From Clostridia bacterium (GTDB taxonomy: Bacteria; Bacillota; Clostridia; Oscillospirales; CAG-272): a DNA stretch of 64,000 nucleotides. The stretch is taken from NCBI GenBank assembly GCA_017501245.1, contig JAFVXI010000035.1, forward strand, positions 1 to 64,000, written 5' to 3'. Within the stretch, counting starts at the first letter, position 1. The number at the start of each line of letters is the position of its first letter. The translations under genes and the position numbers were made by a program. Shown here piece after piece: positions 6,119-14,397 of the stretch. Under the pieces are notes generated by a model. That model ran no database searches and was not told where the DNA came from. It saw only the letters and a list, made by a program, of their open reading frames with translations.

Positions 6119-7912
6119 GTGTCGGACGGATCCCGCAAGGACGACTATTGGAATATAGAGAGGCTCGTGCCGAAGAGGCGTGGGCTGAGCCCATTTGCAA
6201 CGAGGGAGCAGGTCACGGGCTATGAAAGTGAAGCACCCGAGGAGGCAAAAAAGCAGGACGCAAGAGCCGATCTAGAGCGCAAGCTCACGATCGCTCCGCC
6301 CGAAGGGCAGAGAGCGGCTTCCTCGCATAGCTACACGCCGGGTGGCGCAGGGCTGATAACCAAGGTGACGGTCAAGCGCTTCGCCGATAAATACGATTTT
6401 TACGACAGCTTCCGCAAGGCGGCTGAGCTTTATTATGACGTAAAGGGCTCGCCTGCGGAGTTTGCGCAGTTTTATTCGTATATGCCGCAGTATGCGCATA
6501 TGACGGCGGCACAAAAGGCATATTACTTCTTCTGGCGCTCGGAGCTGCGGCAGAAGAGATATATCAAAACCGATTACTCCTATCTCTATCTCTACGTCTA
6601 CGAGATATTGAACCTCCCGGAAAGGATCCCGCCCGAGGAGGGCATCCGCCTTTTATGCGAGGTCTGGCGGGAATATAGGCAGAAGCTGCCGAGGATAGAC
6701 GGCTATTTTGCCATCTGGGTCGAGGATTATTGCCTCGTCCACGGGCTTGAGAGCCCCGTTTCGCTTCTCTCCGACGTTCTTTTCGACTGCATCTCCTACG
6801 CTCCCTTAAAGGAGTTTTACCTCTCGGATATAAGGGAGGCGGGCTTCCGTGGCGTTGACGCCCTGCTCGCTTATCTCTCGGATTATGATTATAAGAGAGG
6901 AAAATACGCCGCCGAGCGTCTCCCCGAGTCTATCACGAGGGATGCCTCCTACCGTGATCACTTCGTCAGGGCTATGTACCTCTTGTTTTCGGAGGTGTAC
7001 GCCTCGGAAATTATTGTCGGAGCACAAAAGACCGCAACCCTCACGAGAGACGCCTTTCCGAATTCGCTTTGCACGCACTCGGTTAAGTGCAAGCTCGAGA
7101 TAGAATATCTCGCCCTCGGTGAGTCCGAGGAGCTGCGCCGCAGAGTGACGGCCGCCGTCCGCTACACAGAAAACAAGCTCAGAGCCATCCTCGGCGTTAA
7201 GTCACGCCTTGCGGTAAAGGAACTGCCCCCGCACTACGCAAGGATCATCGACGGCTATTTTGCCGACCTTACGAGGGCTGCCGAGCGCCGCAGAGCAGAG
7301 AAGTCACGTCCTCAGTACGAGAGGCTCTACGAGCCGACCTCGACGGGGCTTTCGATAGAGGGCGCAAGCGAGATAGAGCGCCTCTCATGGTCAACCACCG
7401 CACGCCTCACCGAGCCCGACGAGATCCTTTATCCCACCTCCGATAGCTTTGCTATCGAAAACGGCGGCGAGGCCACACGTGCAGAGAACAGCCACGAAAT
7501 ATCCGATATTGCCGCACGGGCAGAGAATACCCTCGACATATCGTACGCCTCCGCACCCGATGGTGATCTACCGTCCGCCACGCTCGGCGCACGGCTTGCA
7601 CCCGACAGCTCGGACGAGCCGCAGGCACCCTCCGCACAAGCCACCGCTGCCACAGACGATCAGAATAGCAGCGCAGGCAGTGAGGACGGCGCATCACCCC
7701 TCGGAAAAGAGGAGCTTGACTACCTTAATCATCTCTACCTCGGCATGCCCCTCACACTCACAGCGACCCCGAAGGACACCCTCGCCGAGCGCATTAACGA
7801 CGCCTTTCTCGATATTATAGGCGACGTTATTCTCGAGCCGGGCGACCTCGGCTACGCTATCATTGAAGATTACAGAGAGGATATAGAAGAATGGCTACAC
7901 AGTCATCAGTAA
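6119..7912 (+). CDS. TerB N-/C-terminal domain protein, first gene of a putative defence or DNA-processing operon
   Basis: About 597 residues; the GTG at 6119 is preferred because AAGGAGGAGG ends 8 bases before it (an in-frame GTG at 6110 is inside that site). A central block with TAAQKAYYFFWRSELRQKRY and TDYSYLYLYVYEILN matches the TerB-N domain. The last 70 residues (LAERINDAFLDIIGDVILE, then YAIIEDYREDIEEWL) match TerB-C. A Ser/Ala-rich low-complexity linker of about 130 residues joins them. TerB-type domains were linked in comparative genomics to stress and nucleic-acid processing systems; no catalytic residues are evident. It overlaps the next gene by 22 bases, implying translational coupling. 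Confidence 0.75.
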   Translation: MSDGSRKDDYWNIERLVPKRRGLSPFATREQVTGYESEAPEEAKKQDARADLERKLTIAPPEGQRAASSHSYTPGGAGLITKVTVKRFADKYDFYDSFRKAAELYYDVKGSPAEFAQFYSYMPQYAHMTAAQKAYYFFWRSELRQKRYIKTDYSYLYLYVYEILNLPERIPPEEGIRLLCEVWREYRQKLPRIDGYFAIWVEDYCLVHGLESPVSLLSDVLFDCISYAPLKEFYLSDIREAGFRGVDALLAYLSDYDYKRGKYAAERLPESITRDASYRDHFVRAMYLLFSEVYASEIIVGAQKTATLTRDAFPNSLCTHSVKCKLEIEYLALGESEELRRRVTAAVRYTENKLRAILGVKSRLAVKELPPHYARIIDGYFADLTRAAERRRAEKSRPQYERLYEPTSTGLSIEGASEIERLSWSTTARLTEPDEILYPTSDSFAIENGGEATRAENSHEISDIAARAENTLDISYASAPDGDLPSATLGARLAPDSSDEPQAPSAQATAATDDQNSSAGSEDGASPLGKEELDYLNHLYLGMPLTLTATPKDTLAERINDAFLDIIGDVILEPGDLGYAIIEDYREDIEEWLHSHQ

Positions 7913-9444
7913 GGATCCCAAAGCGAATACTGAACACCCTGCTTTCCTCGCTTGCCGCAGGCGTCGTGCCACGTGTCGGCGCACCCTATATTGCCATAGG
8001 CAGGATAGACGAGATCGGCTCGCTCCTAGACAACCTCGATGCAGCTAAGGATGGCGCCGCCTTCTGCCGCTTCCTTATAGGAAGATACGGCTCGGGCAAG
8101 AGCTTTCTTATCCAGCTTATAAGGGGCTACGCCCTCGAGCGGGGCTTCGTCTGCCTTGACGCCGACCTCTCGCCCGAGCGCAGGCTCACAGGCGGCAACG
8201 GCGCAGGACTTGCGACCTACCGTGAGCTGATGCGAAACCTTGCGATAAAGGCGGCTCCCGACGGCGGAGCGCTCCCGACGGTGCTATCAAGGCATTTCAC
8301 AGCCCTGCGCACCGAGCTCGTAGAGGAGGGAATAGCTCCCGAGAGCCGTGAGTTCGTCACCGCACTTAATAAAAAGGTGTTCAGATTTCTCTCCGAGCTT
8401 GAGGGCGACGTCGGCGGCTTTGACTTCGCACGCGTTCTCTCGGAGTATTATCTCGCATCACTCGAGGACAACAACGATAAAAAGAGCGCCTGCCTCAGAT
8501 GGCTGAGGGGCGAGTTCTCAACCAAAACCGAGGCAAAGACCGCCCTCGGCTTCCCCGTCAGCTGTATTATCGACGACGATAACTGGTATGGCTTCATCAA
8601 GCTCCTCTCGGCGCTATCGGTGAGGCTCGGCTATTCGGGGCTCATCGTCTTTATCGACGAATGCGTAAACCTCTATAAGATACCCAACAGAATTTCAAGA
8701 GAAGCAAACTACGAGAAGCTTCTCGCCATCTTTAACGACACCCTCCAGGGCAAGGCGACGAGCCTCGGCGTTATCTTCGGCGGAACTCCGCAGTTCCTCG
8801 AGGACACGAGGAGGGGCTTGTTCAGCTACGACGCCCTCCGCTCACGCCTGTCAGACACACGCTACACCGAGCTTGGCTACCGCTCGCTCTCCGAGCCCGT
8901 CATCCGTCTCAGGCGCCTGTCGGACAACGAGCTGCTCGCCCTCGTCAAGCGCCTCACCAACCTCTACGCCGAAAGGGAGGGAAAGCCCGCCCTTATCACC
9001 GACGCCGAGGCAGAGCGCTTTATCATTGACCGCCTCTCCCGTGCGGGAGCAGACGAGATGATGACCCCGAGAGAGATAATCAGAGACTTCCTCACTCTGC
9101 TCAACATCATGAGAGATAACCCCTCCGTCAGCTTCGACGAGCTGATGAGGAAAACGGCTGCCCAGGGCAGTGGCGGCGCCGAGACACCCTTAGTCAACGG
9201 CGGCTATAACGAGGCATATTCCGCCTCGCAGGCTCAGCCTGACAGCACACAGAATGCCTCATCTGATGAGCGCTATCGCACCGCCCATTTGGCACAAAGC
9301 TCCGATGTAGGCAGCGGCTCACACCACCGCCCCACCCCCCGGGACGTAGCCCCGCAAAGCATCGCACCCACAACCCACACCGAGCAGGCGAATGTGCAAA
9401 ATCAACCCAAGAAAAAGATAGGATTATTTGATATCGACATTTAA
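7891..9444 (+). CDS. DUF2791/BrxD-like P-loop ATPase
   Basis: A 517-residue ATPase. Walker A is GRYGSGKS (residues 64-71) and Walker B is LIVFIDEC (251-258). The N-terminal IPKRILNTLLSSLAAGVVPR and the segment YIAIGRIDEIGSLL before the P-loop, plus VIFGGTPQFLEDTRRGLFSY after Walker B, fit the DUF2791 family that includes BrxD of type 2 BREX (Pgl) phage-defence loci. The last 90 residues are a low-complexity tail ending GLFDIDI. It starts inside the TerB gene and is followed by the helicase after 25 bases. It probably works as the motor or regulatory ATPase of the three-protein system; this is inferred from family and context. Confidence 0.85.
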   Translation: MATQSSVRIPKRILNTLLSSLAAGVVPRVGAPYIAIGRIDEIGSLLDNLDAAKDGAAFCRFLIGRYGSGKSFLIQLIRGYALERGFVCLDADLSPERRLTGGNGAGLATYRELMRNLAIKAAPDGGALPTVLSRHFTALRTELVEEGIAPESREFVTALNKKVFRFLSELEGDVGGFDFARVLSEYYLASLEDNNDKKSACLRWLRGEFSTKTEAKTALGFPVSCIIDDDNWYGFIKLLSALSVRLGYSGLIVFIDECVNLYKIPNRISREANYEKLLAIFNDTLQGKATSLGVIFGGTPQFLEDTRRGLFSYDALRSRLSDTRYTELGYRSLSEPVIRLRRLSDNELLALVKRLTNLYAEREGKPALITDAEAERFIIDRLSRAGADEMMTPREIIRDFLTLLNIMRDNPSVSFDELMRKTAAQGSGGAETPLVNGGYNEAYSASQAQPDSTQNASSDERYRTAHLAQSSDVGSGSHHRPTPRDVAPQSIAPTTHTEQANVQNQPKKKIGLFDIDI

Positions 9445-9469
9445 AACAAGGCAGAAAGGAGATAAAACA

Positions 9470-11725
9470 ATGACCGAGGCTGACAGAATTTTCTCGCTCT
9501 TTCCCGAATTTATCAAGGAATATATCTACCGCCACGGCTGGACGGAGCTGAGGGATATACAGCTCGACGCCGCCCACGTCATCCTTGAGACTGACGCAAA
9601 TCTCCTCCTCTCCTCCTCCACCGCATCGGGCAAGACCGAGGCGGCGCTCTTCCCGATCATAACCGACGTTATCTCAAGACCCGACTATAACGAGAGCATT
9701 TCCGTGCTTTATATCGCCCCCTTGAAGTCGCTCATCAACGATCAGTTTGCAAGGCTTGACGAGCTGCTCGATATGACGGGCATAAGGCTCACGCACTGGC
9801 ACGGCGACGTCGGCGTCTCGCATAAGTCAAAGCTGCTGAAGGAGCCCTCCGGCATCCTCCAGATAACCCCCGAGTCGCTCGAGTCTATGCTGATGAACAG
9901 GGCAAACGACCTCCCCCGACTCTTCGGCAGGCTGAGATACGTCATCATCGACGAGATCCACGCCCTCATCGGCTCTGACAGGGGAGATCAGGTCATCTGC
10001 CTGCTCTCACGCCTCGCACGTCTTATAGGACACTCACCCCGCCGTGTCGGACTTTCGGCGACCGTCGGCGACCTTGACCTCGCCTCCGAGTGGCTCGGCG
10101 CAGGCTCAGGCAGGGAAACTATCGCTCCCATCCCACCGAGGACGAAGCTCAAATGGCGCCTCGGCCTCGAGCATTTCTATATCCAGAACCCAAATGAGCT
10201 ACAGACCCCCTCCCCCGAGCTTGCAACCGCCCCCGAGATCGACAAGGGCGGCTACGCACGCCTCGATCCCGGCTACGAATATCTCTACGATTCGGTCTAC
10301 GGCAAGCGTGCGCTCGTCTTTTCAAATTCCAGGGAGGAGACCGAGTACGTCACGGCAACCCTCAGGCAGATCTGCCGCCAGAGAGGCGACAGGGATATGT
10401 TCTATATCCACCACGGAAACCTCTCTGCCGCCCTGCGAGAGGACGCTGAGCGCACGATGAAGGACGAGAGCGTCGGCGGCGCCGTCACCTGCGCTACCGT
10501 AACGCTTGAGCTGGGCATCGACATTGGCAGACTGGACAGGGTCGCCCAGATGGGCGCACCCACCACCGTCTCCGCCTTTCTCCAGAGGCTCGGCAGATCG
10601 GGCAGAAGGGGAACTCCGCCCGAGATGGTTATGATTTACAGGGAGGAAACTCCCCTGCCAAACGCACCTTTGCCCGAGCTGATCCCCTGGGAGCTGCTCC
10701 GAGGCATCGCTATTATCGACCTTTATTCGGGCGAGCGCTTTATCGAGCCCCCGAGAGTCAAAAAGATGCCGCTCTCGCTCGCCTTCCATCAGACGCTGTC
10801 GATCTCTGCCTCCGCTGGCGAATTAAAGCCAAAGGAGCTTGCAGACCGTGTGCTTTCGCTACCTCCGCTCCGCACCCTCGGCAGGGACGCCTACCGTGCG
10901 CTGCTCGTGTCTATGATAAACGACGACTATTTAGAGCAGACCGAGATGGGCGGTCTTATCGTCGGTCTTGCGGGCGAGAGGCTGATAAACTCCTTTAAGT
11001 TCTACGCCGTTTTCAAGGATAGCGAGGACTACACCGTCCGCCAGGGCTCGGAGGAGATCGGCACGATAACCACGCCGCCCCCCGTCGGCGACAGATTTGC
11101 GCTTGCCGGCAGGGTATGGGAGGTGCTGGAATGCGACCTCCCGAGGAGGCTGATCTTCGTCAAGTCGGTTGACGGCAAGATGGAGGTCTCCTGGCCGGGC
11201 GACTCTGGCGAGATACACACGAGGGTGCTGACCGCTATGCGCGAGGTGCTCTTTAATGGTAAGGAATATCCCTTCCTCGGCGACAACGCCGCCGCAAGGC
11301 TCGAAAACGCACGTCGCGTCGCTAAAAATGCCGGAATGGACAAAAAGGAGCTTATCTTCCTCGGCGGCCAGAGCTGGTGCTATTTCCCCTGGCTCGGGAC
11401 GCTCTCCTTCAGGACGATGCGCCGCTTCCTGCGCAAATACGCAGGCGAGCTGGGTATATCCGACGTTCAGTCCGAGGGCTGCTGCTATATAACCTTCAAG
11501 GCAAGGCGCGAGGTCGGCGAGGGACTTATCTCTCATATAGAGGCTATAATGCGATCCGAGGGCATCGACCCACGCTCGCTCGTAGCCGACGGAGAGTGCC
11601 CCGTCTTTAATAAATACGACGACAGAATTCCACCCGAGCTGCTCTGTGACGCCTACGCCGTCGACAGGCTCAGGGTCGATGAAATACTTGATAGGTGGGG
11701 TGTTTGCCCCACGGAAGAGGAGTGA
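9470..11725 (+). CDS. Lhr-like (BrxHI-type) superfamily 2 DEAD/DEAH helicase
   Basis: 751 residues; the ATG at 9470 follows AGAAAGGAG, whereas the longer frame from 9428 has no ribosome site. SF2 motifs are complete: I TASGKT (51-56), II DEIH (161-164), III LSAT (195-198), VI QRLGRSGRRG (372-381). Motif Ib reads TPESLE. The segment VGLSATVGDLDLASEWLG and the long C-terminal part after residue 400 (winged helix plus a beta-rich domain) follow the Lhr-core architecture. BrxHI, the Lhr-type helicase of type 2 BREX, is the closest named relative I can suggest. The pairing with a BrxD-like ATPase supports that. A 3-prime to 5-prime DNA translocase is expected. Confidence 0.85.
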   Translation: MTEADRIFSLFPEFIKEYIYRHGWTELRDIQLDAAHVILETDANLLLSSSTASGKTEAALFPIITDVISRPDYNESISVLYIAPLKSLINDQFARLDELLDMTGIRLTHWHGDVGVSHKSKLLKEPSGILQITPESLESMLMNRANDLPRLFGRLRYVIIDEIHALIGSDRGDQVICLLSRLARLIGHSPRRVGLSATVGDLDLASEWLGAGSGRETIAPIPPRTKLKWRLGLEHFYIQNPNELQTPSPELATAPEIDKGGYARLDPGYEYLYDSVYGKRALVFSNSREETEYVTATLRQICRQRGDRDMFYIHHGNLSAALREDAERTMKDESVGGAVTCATVTLELGIDIGRLDRVAQMGAPTTVSAFLQRLGRSGRRGTPPEMVMIYREETPLPNAPLPELIPWELLRGIAIIDLYSGERFIEPPRVKKMPLSLAFHQTLSISASAGELKPKELADRVLSLPPLRTLGRDAYRALLVSMINDDYLEQTEMGGLIVGLAGERLINSFKFYAVFKDSEDYTVRQGSEEIGTITTPPPVGDRFALAGRVWEVLECDLPRRLIFVKSVDGKMEVSWPGDSGEIHTRVLTAMREVLFNGKEYPFLGDNAAARLENARRVAKNAGMDKKELIFLGGQSWCYFPWLGTLSFRTMRRFLRKYAGELGISDVQSEGCCYITFKARREVGEGLISHIEAIMRSEGIDPRSLVADGECPVFNKYDDRIPPELLCDAYAVDRLRVDEILDRWGVCPTEEE

Positions 11726-11729
11726 CAGC

Positions 11730-12488
11730 GTGATATACGATATTATCGCACCCTTTTACGATAAGGTGAACCGCGAGGTCGATTACGTCGCCTGGGCGGA
11801 CTTCATCGAGCGGACGGTGGCAGAGGAATGCGCCTTTCGCCCCGAGCTTGTCCTCGATCTCGCCTGCGGAACGGGCAGGATGACCCTCGAGCTTGCAAGG
11901 CGAGGCTACGATATGACGGGCGTTGACGCATCTGCCGAGATGCTGGACGTCGCAAGAGAGGCGGCGGAGGCCGAGGGGCTTGAGGATAAGATGCTCTGGC
12001 TCGGGCAGGATATGCGCTCGTTTGAGCTTTACGGCACGGTGGATCTCACCGTCTGCTGCCTCGACAGTATAAACCACCTCTTGTCGATAAAGGATATTGA
12101 CAAATGCCTCTCGCTCGTGCATAATTATCTTGTGCCGGACGGCCTCTTCATCTTCGACATCAACGGAAAATATAAGTTTGAAGAGATATACGCCCAGTCG
12201 ACCTACGCCTTCGAGGAGGATGCCGACGTCTGCATCTGGCAGAATGACTACAACCCGAGGACGGGTAGGTGCGGCTTCTATATAACCGTCTTTCACGAGG
12301 AGGATGACGGGCGCTACGCTCGCTTTGACGACTGCGACACCGAGAGGATGTATACTCTTAGGAGTATAAAGAGCGCACTGAACAGAGCGGGCTTTGAGTT
12401 TATCGGCGCTTACAGCGACTTTGATAAGACCCCCGCCACCGACGGCGACGAGCGCATATATTTCGTCGCAAGATGCAAAAAAGACTAA
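11730..12488 (+). CDS. Class I SAM-dependent methyltransferase
   Basis: 252 residues from the GTG at 11730, which follows GGAAGAGGAG and lies 4 bases after the helicase stop. Motif I is VLDLACGTGRMTLEL (SAM glycine loop), motif II GYDMTGVDASAEML, and motif IV LTVCCLDSINHL. It has the UbiE/small-molecule methyltransferase fold rather than a DNA methyltransferase signature (no DPPY/NPPY, no target-recognition domain). The close spacing implies co-transcription with the TerB/BrxD/helicase genes upstream and hslO 12 bases downstream. Whether it belongs functionally with the former or is only a fellow traveller is open. Substrate unknown. Confidence 0.85.
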   Translation: MIYDIIAPFYDKVNREVDYVAWADFIERTVAEECAFRPELVLDLACGTGRMTLELARRGYDMTGVDASAEMLDVAREAAEAEGLEDKMLWLGQDMRSFELYGTVDLTVCCLDSINHLLSIKDIDKCLSLVHNYLVPDGLFIFDINGKYKFEEIYAQSTYAFEEDADVCIWQNDYNPRTGRCGFYITVFHEEDDGRYARFDDCDTERMYTLRSIKSALNRAGFEFIGAYSDFDKTPATDGDERIYFVARCKKD

Positions 12489-12500
12489 CGGAGAAGAGAA

Positions 12501-13391
12501 ATGGAAAATAAAAGATCAACGATGCTTCGCGCTATGACAAGGGACGGCTCGGCTAGGCTCATCGTCATAAACTCGCGCGAGATGGTAAACGAGATGCGAG
12601 GCGCACACGTCACAGCTCCTACTGCGACCGCCGCCCTCGGCAGAACGGTTACTGCCGCTTCGATGATAGGAACGATGCTCCCCGAGGCGGGCGACACCGT
12701 CAGCATCACCTTTGACGGCGACGGCGAGATCGGAAAGCTCATAGCCGTCGGCGACTACTTCGGAAACGTAAAGGGATATATCGAAAATCCCCTCGCAGAC
12801 CCCCCGAGAAAGCCAAACGGCAAGCTCGACGTCGGCGCCGCCGTAGGCAGAGGAACGCTCGCCTTCGTCAAGTGCGTCGGAGAGGGAGACCCGCAGACGG
12901 GTATGACCGAGATCGTCACGGGCGAGATCGCCGAGGATATAGCAACCTATTTCGCTATGAGTGAGCAGGTTCCCACCCTCCTTTCGCTCGGCGTGCTCGT
13001 CGACAGGGATTACAGCTGTCTTGCGGCGGGCGGAGTTCTCGTTCAGCTCCTGCCTTTCCCCGACGAGGCGACCGTCGATCTCATCGAGCGCAACGCACAG
13101 GCTCTCGGCAATATCTCGAAGCTCTTCGAGATGGGGCTCTCTAACAAGGCGATAGCGGATATAGCGATGAAGGACGTGCCCTACGACGTCTTTGACGAGC
13201 TTGAGGTCGGCTACAAGTGCGACTGCGAGAGGGGCAGAATGCTCAAAAAGATCAAGTCGCTCGGCGAGGCGGAGATAAAGAATATGCTCTCCGAGCAGGA
13301 GGCAGAGGGCAAGCCGCGTGAGCTGACCGCCATCTGCCGCTTCTGCAACACCGAGTATACCTACGGCGAGGACGAGCTGCTCGGAAAATAA
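12501..13391 (+). CDS. hslO: Hsp33 redox-regulated chaperone
   Basis: 296 residues, full length. The C-terminal redox switch has the CxC and CxxC pairs (Cys240, Cys242, Cys279, Cys282) that bind zinc when reduced and form disulfides under oxidative stress, turning on holdase activity. N-terminal landmarks include TAPTATAALGRTVTAASMIG and the middle VGGVLVQLLP-type segment (AAGGVLVQLLPF). It acts in the cytosol on unfolding proteins. It is last in the operon that begins at 6036 and is closed by a terminator at 13413. The next gene encodes an SOD-fold protein, but there is no sign of joint transcription. Confidence 0.96.
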   Translation: MENKRSTMLRAMTRDGSARLIVINSREMVNEMRGAHVTAPTATAALGRTVTAASMIGTMLPEAGDTVSITFDGDGEIGKLIAVGDYFGNVKGYIENPLADPPRKPNGKLDVGAAVGRGTLAFVKCVGEGDPQTGMTEIVTGEIAEDIATYFAMSEQVPTLLSLGVLVDRDYSCLAAGGVLVQLLPFPDEATVDLIERNAQALGNISKLFEMGLSNKAIADIAMKDVPYDVFDELEVGYKCDCERGRMLKKIKSLGEAEIKNMLSEQEAEGKPRELTAICRFCNTEYTYGEDELLGK

Positions 13392-13412
13392 CCTTGGATA
13401 TCATATACAAAG

Positions 13413-13449
13413 CGGAGAGGCACAGCTATGCTTCTCCGTTTTTTGTTTT
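13413..13449 (+). terminator. Terminator after hslO
   Basis: CGGAGAGGCA (13413-13422) pairs with TGCTTCTCCG (13429-13438), one G-U, followed by TTTTTTGTTTT. Confidence 0.88.
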
Positions 13450-13620
13450 AGCACTCACCCGCCGCCCCTTAGCATAGCTAAGCCCGATTGGATATGATAC
13501 GCTTTAAGCACTCACCCACCGCTCCTCAGCATAGCTAAGCTCAATTGGATATGATACGCTTTAAGCACTCACCCGCCGCCCCTTAGCAGAGCTAAGCTCG
13601 ATTGCATAAGATGCAAAAGG
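13450..13620. repeat. 57-bp tandem direct repeat, three copies
   Basis: Copies begin at 13450, 13507 and 13564, an exact period of 57. Copies 1 and 2 are near-identical over their length. Copy 3 diverges after the ATTG near position 43. Each carries a hairpin of the type CTTAGC-ATA-GCTAAG and a promoter-like pair (TTAGCA or TCAGCA, about 18 bases, TATGAT or TAAGAT). They fill the gap between the hslO terminator and the SOD-like gene. There are no unique spacers, so this is not CRISPR. Confidence 0.9.
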
Positions 13621-13632
13621 GAGGGGAGAAGA

Positions 13633-14256
13633 ATGACATCGTTTATATCGGAAAGGGTGATAGACGCCCACGAAAAGGAGATAGAGAGACTATCGCTGAA
13701 GCTGTCGGTGCTTGGCGGCGGGAAGGGGCGAGGAGGAGCCGCAGCACAAAAGGATGGCGAAGGCTCTATGACCTGCTTACGATCAGGCTGCAAGGCAGAT
13801 GCACGGGAATATTACGTCGGGAGAGGGAAGAGCCGCCGGGTGGGCAGAGAAGCGAAGGGAGTGGAGGCGGAGCTTAGGGCGCTCAGGTATGATATTGAGC
13901 TGCACGGAGTTTATTTTCAGAGCTTCGGCGAGCAGAGCTACGTCGCCTCGTCTGCCGTCAGGGCGGCATTCGGCTCGGAGAGTGGCTTGGCTTACAGGCT
14001 TCTGTCGATGGGGATGGCGAGAGAGGGAGGCTTCGTCGGCGTATTTTCGGTCGGAGGGAGGCTGGGCTTGTTTTCGGCAGGCTCGGCAGAGGAGGTATAT
14101 AGCCTCGGCACTCCGCTTTTAGCGATAGATCTTTGCGAGCACGCATATTTCTACGACTACCTCTTCGATAAGGAGGACTACCTGAGGGCGGCGATAGCGC
14201 ATCTCGACCTCTCGCTGATAGATAAGCACCTCGGGGAGGCTGACGGGATGAGCTGA
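13633..14256 (+). CDS. Divergent Fe/Mn superoxide dismutase-fold protein
   Basis: 207 residues. Residues 161-190 (PLLAIDLCEHAYFYDY then KEDYLRAAIAHLDLS) align with the SOD C-terminal signature DVWEHAYYxxY. FVGVFSVGGRLGLFSA corresponds to the SOD strand WAWLVxxxGKL. All four expected metal ligands can be placed: His13 (VIDAHEKE), His91 (ELHGVYF), Asp166 and His170. The Trp of DVWEH is Cys168, and the active-site His30/Tyr34 pair of E. coli SOD is replaced by Ile/Ser-like residues. An extra 20-odd-residue Gly/Arg-rich insert (28-75, with two Cys) separates ligands 1 and 2. It may bind metal yet not dismutate superoxide. ATG 13633 is preceded by a GGAGGGGAG site. Confidence 0.65.
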   Translation: MTSFISERVIDAHEKEIERLSLKLSVLGGGKGRGGAAAQKDGEGSMTCLRSGCKADAREYYVGRGKSRRVGREAKGVEAELRALRYDIELHGVYFQSFGEQSYVASSAVRAAFGSESGLAYRLLSMGMAREGGFVGVFSVGGRLGLFSAGSAEEVYSLGTPLLAIDLCEHAYFYDYLFDKEDYLRAAIAHLDLSLIDKHLGEADGMS

Positions 14257-14333
14257 CCTCGGCGGAGGGCTTAGTAATTACCGAACGAAAAACGCAGAAA
14301 AAGCGATCGAAAGCTCTTTTGCACCAACACCCC

Positions 14334-14362
14334 TTGAAATCTTTTATTACCTGTGCTAAAAT
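14334..14362 (+). promoter_or_regulatory. Sigma-A promoter of the phosphofructokinase gene
   Basis: TTGAAA (14334-14339), 17-bp spacer, TAAAAT (14357-14362), 36 bases before the start codon. Confidence 0.8.
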
Positions 14363-14397
14363 AAAGGAGAAATAAAAACAATTCATGGGGGATAGCT

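Noticed and set aside
6036..12488. Complete BREX type 2 locus
   Set aside because: Only BrxD-like and BrxHI-like genes are present; PglX, PglZ, PglW and PglY are absent.
13450..13620. CRISPR array
   Set aside because: Only three contiguous 57-bp copies without unique spacers and without cas genes.
13633..14256. Functional superoxide dismutase
   Set aside because: The ligands fit, but second-sphere His/Tyr/Trp residues required for catalysis are replaced, so I call it only SOD-fold.
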